Shown: one piece after another, positions 1 through 13,570 of the stretch
How positions within the stretch are numbered: the first letter of the stretch is position 1
Layout of the letters: the number at the start of each line of letters is the position of its first letter
Source: Raffaelea ambrosiae
Taxonomy: Eukaryota > Ascomycota > Sordariomycetes > Ophiostomatales > Ophiostomataceae
NCBI GenBank assembly: GCA_002778195.1
Contig: PCDI01000012.1
Span: forward strand, 1,173,394 to 1,237,393
DNA: 64,000 nt
Reading direction: 5' to 3'
Translations under genes and position numbers: made by a program
Notes under the pieces: model-generated
Told to the model about the DNA's origin: nothing
Seen by the model: the letters and a program-made list of their open reading frames with translations, nothing else
Database searches by the model: none

Positions 1-3000
1 CTGACGTAGGGGTTTCGGTCGTGAAAGGGAAAAAAAGAAGGGGAAAGGGGGGGCGAGATGGGGAACAGTGGAAGTCGTACGGTGATGATGGAGGACGGAC
101 CCAGGCAGGCAAGAGGAGGTTGAGGATCTGGAGGCGGTGGTGGCGGCACGGTGCAGGCAGAAGGGGGCAACCTGAATCTGAGGGACCTGAGGACGAGACA
201 AGACAAAAAAAAAAAAAAAGGGCGACCAGGGCGTCACCGTTGGTTGTTAGGGGCGGCGGCGCGGAGGCGGTAAGGCAACTAAACTTGCAGGACGATGCAG
301 GACTAGCTGCGACAGGGGGGGGTGAGCCGAGTGAAAATGGAAACGAGGAGGGAAGGAGCGACACACACACACACACGCACAGAAGCACGCAGACAAGAGG
401 TAACACCGGTGCAGCTGAGAAAGAGAGGGGGCGGGAGTTTTGAGAAGGGGGTAAGTAAGAGTGTTGAAAGTCCCTTCCGCCCTGTTGTTGTGAAAGTCTC
501 TGGCAGAATATTTTCTGGCAGTTTGATTTCACGATCTCTACGATCTGCTCAACGTCCATGCTCTTCTGCCCGTTTGTGCCTACATTTCCCAGGCTGTGCT
601 CACCCTGGAACGGGTGGATCTCGGATAGCCGAGGAAAGAGGGATAAAAATGTCAAAGCAGCGAATCGTATGCCTACGAAGTAATATGGGTGCACTGGCAG
701 AAAAACCCACGAGCCTTCCGGGGATCTCCTGTTTTTTTGCTGTGCTTTCGTTTTGGGCAGGCGCATGGAACGCCTTTTTTTTTTTTAACGGGGAGGGCTC
801 TCGACTGGTGCGACAGGGGGGTGGGAAGTTTCTCATGTCTTAGTGTGGGAGTTTTTTTTTTTTTTTTCCCTTTCCCTCTGGGTGAACGTGCAGGAAGGGA
901 ACAGGATTGGGCACAAATTTTTTTTTCTTCTCTTTTTCTGTGCTGATGTGGGGAATTTTGCTCTCCCCTCTTTTTTTCTTTTCTTTTTTTTTCTTGGTGG
1001 TACCACCTACGCTCTTTCTGTGCCTAGTTTTCTTACACGAGTGAAAACCCGAAACGACAGACGGAGCCACATTAGCGGCGACACTTGTTTCCAAGCGCAC
1101 GACGCTTGGATTCTCTTTTCCCTGGTGTGTATTTTCTCCTGCTAGCACCCACACCCCCTGTTGCATCCGCCTATGCCATAGGTCGTAACACCGTAAAAGC
1201 CGCGAAAACTCATAAAAATGGGTTTAAATGCCCCGGGATGACAGGTGAAAAGAAAAAAGAAAAGAAAGCAAGAAAGAAGAAAGAAAGGAAGAAAGAAAGA
1301 ACAAAAAAACGAGGGAACATAGCACACAAACAGCCCGTAGCACGAGGCAGACTTGTATTACTAGCCACACTTTCCGTCCAACGCCCGGGTTGCTCACCGT
1401 TTGCGCGGCCTGCCAGTGGGTAGAGTCATGCGAGATGTGAGATGCTACATGTAGTGTACTTTCCCGTCTCAAGCCGGATACTATGTACATACCGTGCAAT
1501 AAGATACTATGGTACATACTTTGCAGTATGGCAGTCTGTCTCAGTCGTCTTGTCTTAGTCCTGTCTTGCCCAGTAGACGGCCGCTAGGAAGCAGTGGTCA
1601 ATCAGCGAGCCTCGAGCCAAGGGAGGATGAGCAACAAGTGCTGGTTCTAAGGCGAGCCACTGATAGGCAGAAAGTGCCAAAATACCAAAGGACCCCCCCA
1701 AAGGAGCAGACGACAAGGCGACAGAGGGGTGGTGGCTTTGTCAGGACAAGTCAGGAAAAAGGCGGTATATGATGCAGGAGAAGGCGCCAAAAAAGAAGCG
1801 TAATGGAGGGTGGGAAAAGGGGGGGTGGGTGATTTTGTGGGTGATATGGGAGCGTGGTATTGGAAGCGAACGTTTCCGTCTGAGCGTGTGCCGGCCTGTG
1901 TCTTTGTCTGCCTGGGCGGCGTATCTGACAAAGTACAGAGTAACTACGTCGCATGCAGCCAGCCTGCACAAGCCTGCACATGGCCGGGGATGCACATCAC
2001 AAGCCGCTGGCAAACCAGAGGCGCGAGACAGCCGCGCCTGGGCAGCAGGAGGCAGACCTGGGCAGTAGAACTCGGGCGCGTACCAGTACATACAAAGCAG
2101 GACCAACATCAATGTTCACCATCGCCATGTCTGACTGGCTGCCACAGTCTGCACATCGCCAACACCGCACGGCGACATCTTCTGCAAACAATCATCTACC
2201 GATGTCGATGACATCGTGCATGCATCAGCGCAACATTCGTGTATTTTTCGCTGTTATCTGCGATGGTCGAAGCGTTGCTGCGGCCAAGATGCGACCCAGG
2301 CAATACAATATGCAAGACAAGAGAAGACGGTCTGGGGAGGGGGGCTGGCCGACTACCACCGAGGGGCTGGCCCTTTATCGGGGCTTGAGAAACCACCCAC
2401 CGCCCCAACACCCCAAGCACACCGTGCCGATGCGACCGCAGCCGTCCATACGAACACTGTGGACGAAACAGGCATTTCCATTTAAAGTCAACCAATCATA
2501 GAACACGAAATGCCTGTGACCACATGGCAGGTCAATCTTGACATCACGCTTGTCGTTTGCTACTGCAAGTCCGACAGAAGTTGGGCGCAAAAAAATAAAA
2601 GCAAAAAATCAGCCACATCGAGGAATGTATCAAGCTACCCGCACTCACACTTGAACGAACGTCACCTTTGTGATCTTCCATGCCTATGGAAGGACCAAAT
2701 CTATCTCCAACGGGAGAAACGGGTCTGAAAAAGCAGGGGCCAAATAAAAAATAATAAAATAATAATAATAAAAAGACACCCTTGCGCCTCACACGCCCAG
2801 CAATCCATTTTACCCTATTGGCCAGTTCTTATTTTCTGCCACAAAAACCCATAGCAACATCACCCGCGCAAACAGAGCAACGGCAACGGCAATGCGTGCA
2901 TTCCTGACCCGGCGGTGTGTATAGCTTATCTTTTATTGTGTGATCGTTCATATACACATGCATGCGTTTTTGTCTATTTTTGCACAAGAACAATACATTC

Positions 3001-4317
3001 GGAGATATCCTACGACCTACATTGTAAGACTTAGAATAAGACGCAGTTGCGCCTTGAAAGCTCAGGGCGTGGTTTTTGTTTACCTGGAGCGTTCGGAGGT
3101 CGGAGGCGGCGACAGCTCCAGTTCGGCAAGGCGTCTCCGTATTTTCCGAGCATGCGGTACTCGTTTAGAAATTTCTCTCATTTTATCTCGCCACGCGCGC
3201 AGAAAAATAAAACCTGGTGTGGGTACAAGTACAACTGCTTTTTACAAGTACGGGTAGAAAAGAAAGCCACTTGACCTGTTTCCTGTTCTGGGCTCGCCGG
3301 GTTTTGGGAGAGGGGCTTTTTTCTAAAACTCGCTTTTTGGGGGGTTTCCTTGTAAATCATTATTAAAAAAGAAAAAAAAAGAATGGATTTTTTATTGTCC
3401 GTCTTCTCGAAGGGCCAAGAAAAGGCACCAGAAAAACTTCCAAGATGGACCCACTTCCTCGGCCACCTTCCGCTGGGGCAAGATCAGCCCGAAATTTCTG
3501 CAGGGTTATGTAATGCCCAGGCTTTCTTCTCACGAACGCCACGCACTGGGGACGCGTAGAACCGAGACTTCAATTGACGAGTCTACAACGTAATAGCGTC
3601 GCTGTAATTCGTTGGCATATCGGGCCTCGTCTTGCCTTCGGCTATCTACTCGTATGCAATTGTTTGATTTCCGACTTCTCTTCATTGTGCTGGACCGACT
3701 TGATATCGGTCTGTTCGTGTTTGCTTCCAACCTTCACTTTCATTCCTTTTTTGTTTCTGGTCGTACTCGTAGATGCCAGCTTCAATTACAGACTACCAAA
3801 CTCCTTTAAAACAAAGAACATAAAACAAGTTTATACACAATAGCCGACCCGGCCGGATCCTTTCTATTAATACATATAACACACACAATACCAGCAGTTC
3901 TGTCTGCTGGCAGTACTAGTACTCCATGAGTATTCGCTGTCCCTACTTTTATGTATCATACCGATGAAGAAAAAAAAAAGACCATCTATCCTAGTCAAAC
4001 CGCCTTTCGCTTTCGCTTTCTTTTAAACTCAGGTAGTGGCATATTTTGCCGAAGGCGCCCTTCCCGAAACGCCGTTGCCCCCCTTGCTCTCTTAAGCCAT
4101 CGCAAAAATGGTAGATTTCTTCCAGCATGTTTTTCTTTGCCTTTGTCCGGATGCTCCAGACACAAAAAGCAGTTATCGCCGGGATGCAGTGGTTGCCAAC
4201 GCCACCATAATGCACCCGTAGGCTACGCCACCCTGCCCCATTGCATTCCGGAAGCCGAACAAAAGCCGCGCAAGTCAGAAATGTGTAGTGACGTATAAAT
4301 CAAGAGCTACAAGAGCT

Positions 4318-4352
<35 letters not shown>

Positions 4353-4450
4353 CCAATAGCCACTCTCAAGTCTAGATGACTGTCAGCTAGGATGATTAGG
4401 CTGAGTCGCAGTTGTCTGTGCATCGCGGATTGTAAATCGTGAGCTGTTCA
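1..4450. other. Gene-free left end
   Basis: I see no credible gene here. Open frames are short, overlap on both strands and are driven by low complexity: A/T homopolymers (around 205, 780, 850, 930 and 970), an A/G tract (1250-1305), (CA)n at 361-376, an ATAATA-rich stretch (2740-2770) and an (AG)n run at 4319-4352. None of the translations resembles a family I recognise. Around 1440-1530 there are several TACTATGTAC-like short palindromic words. The right end is the 3' flank of the NOT1 gene. An unannotated non-coding RNA cannot be excluded from sequence alone. Confidence 0.6.
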
Positions 4451-6775
4451 TCAAGCCCGAGCCACGAGCGCAGCAAACCGCTCCGTGATCTATAGGTATT
4501 AGGTCAGTGTGATGGTAAGCGCTTTGGTATATAAGGAACGGATGCAAATGAACGTACCTGAGGTGCTGGCTTGAAGAACGGGAGGTCGAAAAAGTAATAC
4601 TTCTCATTCTTGACCAGCTCAGAAATCACTACCAGAAGGCCCCAAGGCTGAGGCCAGTAGCCAACAATCCGCTCGAACAGCACCCGACAGATCTGCTCGC
4701 GGATCTCTGTCTCCTCCGGGTCTGTCATGTCGTGACCAAAGATCTCCAGCAGAGCGAGGCCGAAGAAGCTTGTGTGAGCACTGGGGAACCGTAGTTGGTT
4801 GACAATGCTCGAAATAAAAAAGTAGCGGCCCTCGGGCTGCAGCTCGTGAAGCACCATAGACAGAGTCGCCGTGTCCGCGCCATCGGCTACAAAGATCGGC
4901 CCGCCGCCCTGTGCGCGCGCGGCGGCGTGATTGCCGATGTAGGTCACCACCGCGTCCACAACTGGGATATTGGTGTTGAGGGGTGCTTTACCCCATGTCG
5001 TCACTCTGCCATCTGTCTTGCCAATGGCATACTTGATGTGGGCCACCACTTCCTCAGACGGACCCGACTGGAGTGCCTGGTCAAGAAGTCCCGCCAGGCC
5101 GATGCGTGACAAGAGCGGCGTTGGGTCGTACCGGCTCACGGGAGCCACAGCAGCCTCTTCCATCCTGTCCAGGCGCACGGGCGGCTGGATCGGATCAGGA
5201 AGTTTGGTCATGGAGCTGGGGTTGGCAAACAGGATAATGTTCACTTGCTGCTCCATGTATGGAGGGAGACTCTGGCAAAGCGCAGTGTGGTTGGCTGCAA
5301 GGTAGTCGGGGAAGTCGTGGTACAACACCAACAGAAGCTTCGTTGCGGCCCGGTACAATTCCTTGACAAAATTGGACACGTCCGTAGTCTTCGTGTGCTC
5401 GTCAATGAAGCTCAGTAGCTGCTTGAGAATCTTGGTAAACGCGTCCCACCCTGCATTGCCTGGCATTCGCAGCAGTGCCGGCATGAAAATTCGGTGCTTC
5501 ACGAGCTCGACCCACGCATAGACGAAGAATGGGAATTGGGCGGGTCCAAGGTCATTGAACCGCGTGGCGAACTTGATGAGAACCTCGTTGCGGTCTGTCT
5601 CAGTCAGGTGGTCGGAAATGTTGTTGATCGTGAGCAGGAGCGACGAGAAGAAGCGGAAGAACACCTTCTGGTTGAACATTTCGGTGCGCTTCACGAAATG
5701 GTGGTTCACAAGCATGACCGCCAGGGCCAGAACTGAGTCAAGCAGCTCCGCCGGTGCAGAGCGACCCTCGGGGCCGTTCTCCTCCACAACGGCTTGAACA
5801 AAGATGGAAATCAGCTTTGGAACCGCATCGATGGCCGCGTAAGCATCGTGCACGGGGCCGCCATTGTGAACGTTGACTTCGAATCGCTCCACCGACTTGT
5901 CCACGGCTACTCGGATGAACACGAACAGGTCGTCGCGTGTAGCCACTATGCACCGAGCGCGCATCTGCTCCACAAAGATGAACGGAATGCTCTCCGGCAC
6001 ATTGGGCTTCTGGCAGAGATGGACCCATTCCTCAAAGACATACTCCAACTGGACTTTGCGCTGGCTAGAGAGCGCCTCCTGTGATGAACGCGGCGACGGC
6101 GGCTGTGTGACAGGAGACAAGACCTTTGCTTTGAAGTCCTGACCACCCGGGACATCCGGCTCAGCTTCCACCCATGCCCAGGCCTCTGCCAAGCTGTTGA
6201 CAAAGTCGGCATAGAGCGCAAGAGGGGTCTCGCCAATGAGGGTCAGGTCCAAGAGGCGGATCAAGAACAAGATAGAACCTTCCTTACGGCCCTTCAGAGC
6301 GCTGGCCATAGCATTGTCGATGCTTGGCCAGTCAAGTAGATCCGTGCCCAACAGAGCCGAAATGAGTGGCAGGTGAAGGAACGTAGCACCTGGCTGAGAG
6401 TGGAAGTACTGGCTGACACGGTTGCTCAGAGACGGGCCGGCAATTTTGCGCAGCGTCTCGAGCACGTGGACTGCACTCTCCAGAGTCAGGGTGTCTTCCA
6501 GCGGGGAGAACAGAATCTGGCACACTTGCTCCGCAGCAAACACGGCAAACTCCTCAGAAGCTTGCTGTCCCTTAATGATTGTCTGCACAAGAGCGTCGAT
6601 CACATCCAGAACGGCGTGGGGGCGGGGCAGTTCGGAAAAGTGCTGCTCGGAAGCCTCCGTGGCAGCGCGCTGCAGCTCTACAACCAGCTTGGGGACCCGG
6701 TCCATGAGCACCCGCAGATCCACGTTGGGCCCCGCGGGACGTCCATTCACCATTCCACCGGTGACACCACCAGCG

Positions 6776-6810
<35 letters not shown>

Positions 6811-9800
6811 CACATGCGGATACGGCTGCATTTGCGAGGCAACGGATGCAACAGATGGTGTCTCGGCAGGAGTGGGAACATTCGGCAGAGAGCTGTACTG
6901 GTCCTGGAGGACCTCGTTGGCCAGCGATCGCGTGGCGTCAGAGGCGGACGCCACGTGCGACGCCGATGTCGCACCGCCTGTCGACGGCCGGGGGTGGCGA
7001 GCAAAGTCCTCGTAGATGGCCATCTGCTCGGGGTTCAAACCGGTCAAGCTCGGGCCAAGCTTGTACGGGTTTGGAATCGCCATAGCCCAGCGGCTGAGGG
7101 AGGGATCAACATAGGGCTCGTTGGGGCGATGGTGTCTGCGCTGTTCGAGCTCGGGCTCGATCATCTCTTCAATCTCAATGACGGCACGCTCTTGAGTGGC
7201 CTTTTCGATGACGGCCGAGGCTGCATCCAGGTTGGAGTTCACACACATAATGATGGTGCCTTCCGGCAGTCCCTGAGGCAGGTCGCTGGAGAGAGTACGC
7301 ATGTAGTTGGTGAAATTGGCCCGCAGAGGCTCCTTCGACGTTACCAGGGCAAGGCTGCCAGCGGTTGCCTTGACCATGTTGATGGCCGATGTGCGGACCC
7401 GGTTCTCATCCGGCTCAGTCGCAAAGTCCTTGTGAATCATCTGCTGCGTTGCAATCGCCGCAATCGCTACGGACCTATCCACGACCGGCTGAATAATGTC
7501 TTGCAGTGCGCGAATCAAGGCATCTCTGACAATGCCCTCCAGACGTGATGCGCTGACGACCATCTCACTGACCGGAGGCACATTGACCTTGGAAATCAGC
7601 TCTGGAATCATGGCAACCATGCTGTTGGAGACAACATTGGACACCAAGGCATGTCCAGGGATCCCAGGAGCACCGTGCGGCAGGCCGTTGAGAGACATGT
7701 TGTCAAACGTTTCGAGGGCATCGGGAGGAAGGCCTGAGGCTTCTTCCAAGGCGACACGGTTGAGAATTTCTCCAGATGGCTCGATGCTCTTATGATCGAT
7801 ACTCAAAGTCTGGCAGAGCACCTCGATCTCGAACTTGAGGTTGAGCTTGAGCTCGGCGTTGTGGTAGAGGTCGATGAGGAAGTGAATGATTTCCATGAGC
7901 CAGGGATTGGGAGGCTTGAAGATGTTGGAGTGCTCTCCCTGGCTCAGAACCTTGCACACAAACGGAATGGCTACAATCAGGCGCTTTGTGTCGTGTGCTT
8001 CGATCAACAGCTGCTTGAAAGCAATGTTTTTCTGGCGGATCGGCTTGTCGCGCGCTAGGGTCAGCAAGCCCAGCCAGCCGCCGAGATTTTTGAGATGAGT
8101 CCGCTCGGTCGAGTTCTGTAGGGTGGCCTCCGAATTGAGCATGCGGGCGACACTGACGTACGTCTCACGCAGAATCTGGGCCCACAGAGACCTGTCTTCA
8201 AAGTGGCTGACAAGCTGCAGGTACACCTTGTGGTAGTTGGGCTGCATCTTGGCTCGTTCCTCGACCAGGTGGCTGGCAAACCACTGCTGGTGCTTGGCTT
8301 CGAGCATTGGCTGTATTTCCAAGAACATGGATTGCAGTGTGCTGGCAGTGATATTGTTAAGCACGAACTGAACCTTGCCCTGGGTGTCGCCGTTTGGTTC
8401 CTCATACACAAGTCCGGGCGGGAGTGGATCGACGTTGATAGAAACAAACGGTGGGAAGTGGTGATCGGAGGACGTTTCGTCGGCGTTGCCGTTCGTCAGG
8501 CTATCGCCGGTAGCGGAAGCAGTGACGCCGCGGCCTTCCTCGTCGCCGTCACGCAGGACCTCTTCTGCCTTTCTCCAGGCATCTGTGCCCCGAAGGCTCT
8601 GGCACTGCAGGAGTTGCCGGCAGAAGCCGGGCCACTCACGGAAGCGCGAGTAGAGCTGCATGAGAGCCTGCATGCCAAATTTGAACATGGGCTCGTCCTG
8701 GGTGTGGTCGCGGACGGCCTCCAGAATCATGCCCAGGGCAACTGTGAGAGGCAAGTCTGAGATCAGCTTGTGCGACACAAGCCCGCCGAAGAGCACAGCC
8801 GTGGTGGCCAAGGCTTCAAGGGGATAGTCGCCAAAGTGGCTGTACTCCTCAAAGAGGCTGTTGATCATGCAAGCAAAGACGTCCTGGTCGAGAGAATCGC
8901 GCGAATGCTTGTAGTGTTCCATGATCCGCACCACTGCCTTGACCTCCACCTCGTTGCTATACATCTGCTTGAAATGCTGTTCCATTTTCGCGTTGGCCTC
9001 CTGTGGTAGAGTGTGGCCGTCTTTCTCCTTCTCGTTGGCCTCGATGATGTCGTCATAGCCTTCGCCGTAGTTGATGAGCCGGGGATAGACGGCAATGCAC
9101 TGGCGTTGGATCATAACCAGCTCAGCAATCGGCTGTGTCGGGAGAAACTCTTCCAGAATGTTCAACAAAGCCGAGACGGTGCGGATCTTCAGAGGAACAT
9201 TCGACTTGGGCTGCTGTCCATCCGAACGAGGCGCTTCCAGGTCGGCTTTGATGGCCAAAAACTGCAGCAACGGACGAACAAGGTCCGACCGTCTGTCGGA
9301 GTTGCCCTTGGCCCATTCGGCAAGATCAATGTAGCCCTGGCCATGCGCATAGGCCACCAGGTCCAACCCAAATCCATTGGGCAAATAAACCAACTCATTA
9401 AGCCATCCGTGCTTCACAGCGTGCTCAAAGATGAGAGGCAGCTCGCCGGGCTGCGCGGCGTGGGCCTCAATGAGCCTCTCCATAACCCATTCCTTGTCCT
9501 TTCTCCAGAGGCTGTCAAACACGAAGTCCCAGTTGGGCTGGCGTTTATACAGGAAATTTTCAAAGAGAGAAGTGAGCGTCTCTGCAGCGGTGGCGGGCCA
9601 TGGCTTCGGCACGCCAAACGCGGACACGACAAAGATGTCCAGGTTGGGGATGACAACGGTTTGGAACAGCCTCCGTGCCTCGATGTTAGTTGACGCATGT
9701 TGTGAGGTTAGCGCCACGTGGAAAATGGCAGAAATGGCCGCCAGGGAGACAAGAGGCTGTTTGGCGGCCTCGGTAGCTCGTTCGCGAACGTCGGCAGGAG

Positions 9801-11764
9801 CTTGGGCATAATCGTCGAGGGTGAACGTGGGCTGAATGGAAGGGATAGTCGTGGCATCGAGCTGATCAGCAGACAGGGAGGTGAAGGCGCAGATAAAAGA
9901 TAGCTGTGCCTCGGGATTCTCCCAATTGCCTCCCCAGAGGTGCTGGATATCCAGGGCGTTGGCGTCCTCGCGGGCGATGGGGCTGAGAGCATTATAGAGG
10001 GAGAGGAATTGGGCGGCGGACACGCGAGTGTCACGCTGGTCAAAGTAGGAGATCACATCCTGCCAGCGGAAGGAGGTGGGCAAGACGCGTCTCAGGGCTG
10101 CCACGAGGGTTGACGGATTATGGGGGTATGTCAGACTGACGGCAGCGTATAGCAAGGCAATGGATACCTGCTCTTCGTTGATATTGGCGGCCGAGCGTCC
10201 CTGCAGGTAGGAGACACAAGCATCTTCGTCTCGGGTGAAGTCGGCGCCGATTTTGCACATGAGAAGAGCGAGGGCGTTGGCGGGCTTGTCGGCCGTAATG
10301 CGGATGAGATCCAACGCCGCTAGAACCTCCGGGGGGGGACCTAGGTCAGAAGAGGCATATCGCTGATGGATTTTGTAGCCCAGTTCGGATTTGACAGCGC
10401 TATTGAAGTTGGGAGGATGCAATTGGATGAAGCGGTCGACGATGAAGGAAACGAAATCGGGGCGGAGATCGGCATGGTCGCCTTCGGCTTTCGAGATGAT
10501 GACCACGAACGTGGGGAAGTTTGTGGAGAGGATAGCATCGGCTGGGTTGGAAGGAAGATACACGAGTTAGTTTCCAATGTTGCAGAGCGCCAGAAAAGAG
10601 CATACAAAAACGCTGATCTAGAGCTCTGAACAGCGTGCGCAGAAGAAAATGCGACGGCTCTGAGACTTACCCTTTGTCTTGAGGTCGGACCGGGGTCCCA
10701 GCTTGAACGCGAGGGCTAATATGGTCTTCTCCAGGGCGTCCAGCTTGAAGTGTTCCATAAAGGTGGAGAGATCAAAGTCGCGGAAGATCTCTTCGGTGCT
10801 GATCTCGATGGACTCTGCGATTCGGCGAGCCTGTTCTGGTTCGTGTGAAATCTTTTGCATCTCGGCAGTCAGGAGCTGGTAGGTTCCCGGGCTCCCCACT
10901 GGCCTGTTGAGGCCGGGGAACACTTGGGAAGCACTACTCGCTACGAGACGAGCGAAGTATTTCGTAAAAACTTCCATTCCGTAATCATCGATAAGCTGCA
11001 AGAATATTGAGTTTAGTTTGAGGAGCCTGGGCCGGAGAGAGGGGGGGGGGGGGGGGGGGGGGGGAAGATATATGTGTGCGAGGAAAACAGAAGAGAAGAA
11101 GAGAGCTAAGGAGTGTCGGGGGATGAGAGACGAGGGACAGGAATGCAAGGTAGAGAGAGAGAGAGAGAGAGAAGGAAAGAGAACTGGCACTACCAAGCGG
11201 TGCGTGGGGAGATCAGAGGTCGTCGCAAAGGCAAAGAGTGGTGACGCAGCTGGCGGAAACAGTTGATGACACAGTGAACGCTGCGACTGGCAGGCAAACT
11301 GAGCAAGAGGTGGCCGGCGCTGTTTGCAACAGGGCCTGGCAAGAGCTGTTTGCTCCAAAGGCCTGGCGCCGAGCACGTGGGCGACTGACTGTTCGGGCCG
11401 TATGCTAGACGCAGGCTAGATGTGATGGGGCGGACACTGGATGGCGCTGCTGTGCGGCATGTATGATGGGGAGAGTGTTGGCTGCTGGGGCTTGTTGGGC
11501 AGCCTAGGAAACAAGCGTACTGACCTTCCGGAGCTGCTCCCACTTTGACGGGTCGTCTTTTTCTTCCTTGATGCTGCTCAGCAGGACATAGACCTGGGCG
11601 ATGACGATCTTGGCAACAGAGCCAGATCCGGTTGGGCTGCCGGTGACAGGGCTCGCGCTCAGGGCCGCAGGCTGTGACGGATGGGGAGAGTGACTGGCGC
11701 CCGTCTGCTGGAAGGCTGGGGCAGGACTCGGCGAAAACGTTCCCGCTCTGGGTGGTGGGACCAT
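4451..11764 (-). CDS. NOT1: CCR4-NOT complex scaffold subunit NOT1
   Basis: This is the scaffold of the CCR4-NOT deadenylase and transcription-control complex, acting in cytoplasm and nucleus. I read four exons (minus strand): 11764-11525, 10995-10671, 10541-4558 and 4489-4451, giving 2195 aa. All junctions keep frame; the first reads RK|LIDDYGMEVF and the second KTK|ADAILSTNF, as in fungal NOT1. The last exon is only 39 nt and encodes ITERFAALVARA, the expected C-terminus after LPFFKPAPQ. Visible regions are an N-terminal HEAT-type part, a CAF1-binding MIF4G region (about residues 895-1105), the DUF3819/CAF40-binding bundle (about 1115-1270), a 13-Ala run near 1435 (GCN repeat near 6780) and the C-terminal NOT1 superfamily homology region (roughly 1800-2190). 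Intron 1 (529 nt) contains a long G homopolymer and an (AG)n run. The start Met at 11764 is inferred; a further upstream 5'UTR intron is possible. Confidence 0.96.
11041..11064. repeat. G homopolymer in NOT1 intron 1
   Basis: An uninterrupted G run of about 23 nt lies inside NOT1 intron 1 (C run on the sense strand). It is followed by an (AG)n tract near 11153-11173. The length is likely unstable or poorly called. Confidence 0.8.
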
Positions 11765-13570
11765 GGAGGAGGGCTGGCGGGGAGGATAAGGGAAGGTGCT
11801 GCTTCTATCCAGGAGGAACCGGACAGGAGCCACTTCCTCACCCAATGGAAGAGAAAAGAAGAGAGGAGGAAAGAGGGGGACGACGGCGGACGGAGCACGA
11901 GCGTGGCAGACAAAGAGGCGGCGGCAGCGCGGTGGACAGGGTGTCGAGCATGTACACAGGTAGCTGGCGGTCGTCTGGGGGAGGGGGGGGGAGGGAGGTG
12001 GGAGGAGCAGAGCGCGCGAGGGCGAGAGCTGGAACAAAGAGAGGAGGAGGAGAGCAGGAGAGCAGGAGGAAAGAGCGGAGCGGACAAAAAGATCGATCGC
12101 GAAAGAAGAGGCAGGTGTCCTTTCAGAATGCGCGTCGGAAAACTGGTGCAGACGGGGCAAAATGTCAGTCCGGCATCAAAAGCGAGGCGTCCTGCGGCCA
12201 GGCGCGTCGCAGCGATGAACAGCGAGGCCAGATTGGCTGCGGGCGGGTGGGTGCAGAACTCACGATGATGGATGGGATTTGCTCGACGTGGCTGTCTGGC
12301 TCGAAAGGGCGTTGTCTCGCGGCTGGGGAGGGGGGCGTCCTCAAGGGCTCGTTCTGTTTGGGAAAGAGACAAAGAAAATTTCAAACGGCCAGCAGGTGCA
12401 GACAGGGCACAGCGCAAGAGGGGTGCGGCAGATGCTGTCGTTTGTCGCGGAGCAGGGTGGTGGCGATAAAGAGAGAAGGGGTGGATGATGGAAGGGATTG
12501 ATTTTTGCAGGAGGGTATTTTCTGGAGATTTTTTGGGGGGGCGGAGACAGGGTGAGGTTGATGCCCATCTGCTGCCAGGTGCCAGGCCTTGCGTGTTCCT
12601 GCCAATTAGGAAGGGGCTCGGGCTCTCTCACGGGACATTTCTCCTAGGGCGCTGGTCGTGCCTGCCAAAGGGGGGTCCTGGCTGCCTGAGTCATCAGGCA
12701 GAAACTCTGGGGCAGAGACTTTGGATCCGCAGCTGGCCGCCTGCAGACGGGAGCTTGGACCACCCCAGCGCCACTCGCGCCAGGTTGCAGCTGCTCGCAG
12801 TGAAGGGCCGCCCAAAGACCGTTGACAGGAATTGGCAATGGCCCGTAGATGATTTCTTTCGTATTATGACTAGATAGAAAGAAGAGACGGGCATTCTACA
12901 TGGGCCCTGGACGGCTCGCGATCCCTACTCGTGTTCATTTGTTGGAAGCCTCATCGCCGCCTCATACACGCGGCGACAGGGTGACTAAGCGGCGACTGTA
13001 TGCAGCTATTGGATTTCGCGATATGCGCATGGCCTGCCCTTCACGACTCCATCACAATCTATCTTGGACGAAGCGCGTATTCCGTGCAAACTTGGCTCGA
13101 AACAGCAGCTAGCCAAGCACGGCGATCCAATGGATTCCTATCAGGAGAGCAAGCGCCCAAAGGACCGCTCACTCCTTCACACTAGGCAGGGTGTGTGTGA
13201 GGGGCGAGCACTCGTTGCCCAGGCGACGACCCCAATCAACAAATGGCGCTGTCCGAATGGGGCCGGCTCGCAACCATCTGATAGCACCCTGTTGATATAC
13301 CCTCGTTAAATTTCTCAGAGTCCGTAATTATTCCCCTACAAGATGTGAACGGTCTCTTGTCCGCTTTTCCACATACCAACCCTCCGGAAGCCACATCAGC
13401 GCAGCCGGCTTTGCCTTGTCGACTGGTTCCCAACATCCAAGGACATCCGACAAGACGTCACGAACACACAACAAACAAGACCGACCTCGGCTCTCCTATT
13501 TCTTTGGAATTTCTGGAATTTCTGACAATCCGTCGCTCGCTGTTGCTACGACCTGTAGCTCACTGGCACG
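11765..13570. promoter_or_regulatory. Divergent upstream region of NOT1 and the F-BAR gene
   Basis: This 1.8 kb separates the divergent NOT1 (minus) and F-BAR (plus) starts. It is rich in GA/TC tracts. Long overlapping open frames near 11670-12500 on both strands are compositional and match no family. It presumably holds both 5' leaders and promoters; I see no clear TATA box or binding-site array. A GTGAGT near 12258 on the minus strand could be a 5'UTR intron donor for NOT1, but this is weak. Confidence 0.5.
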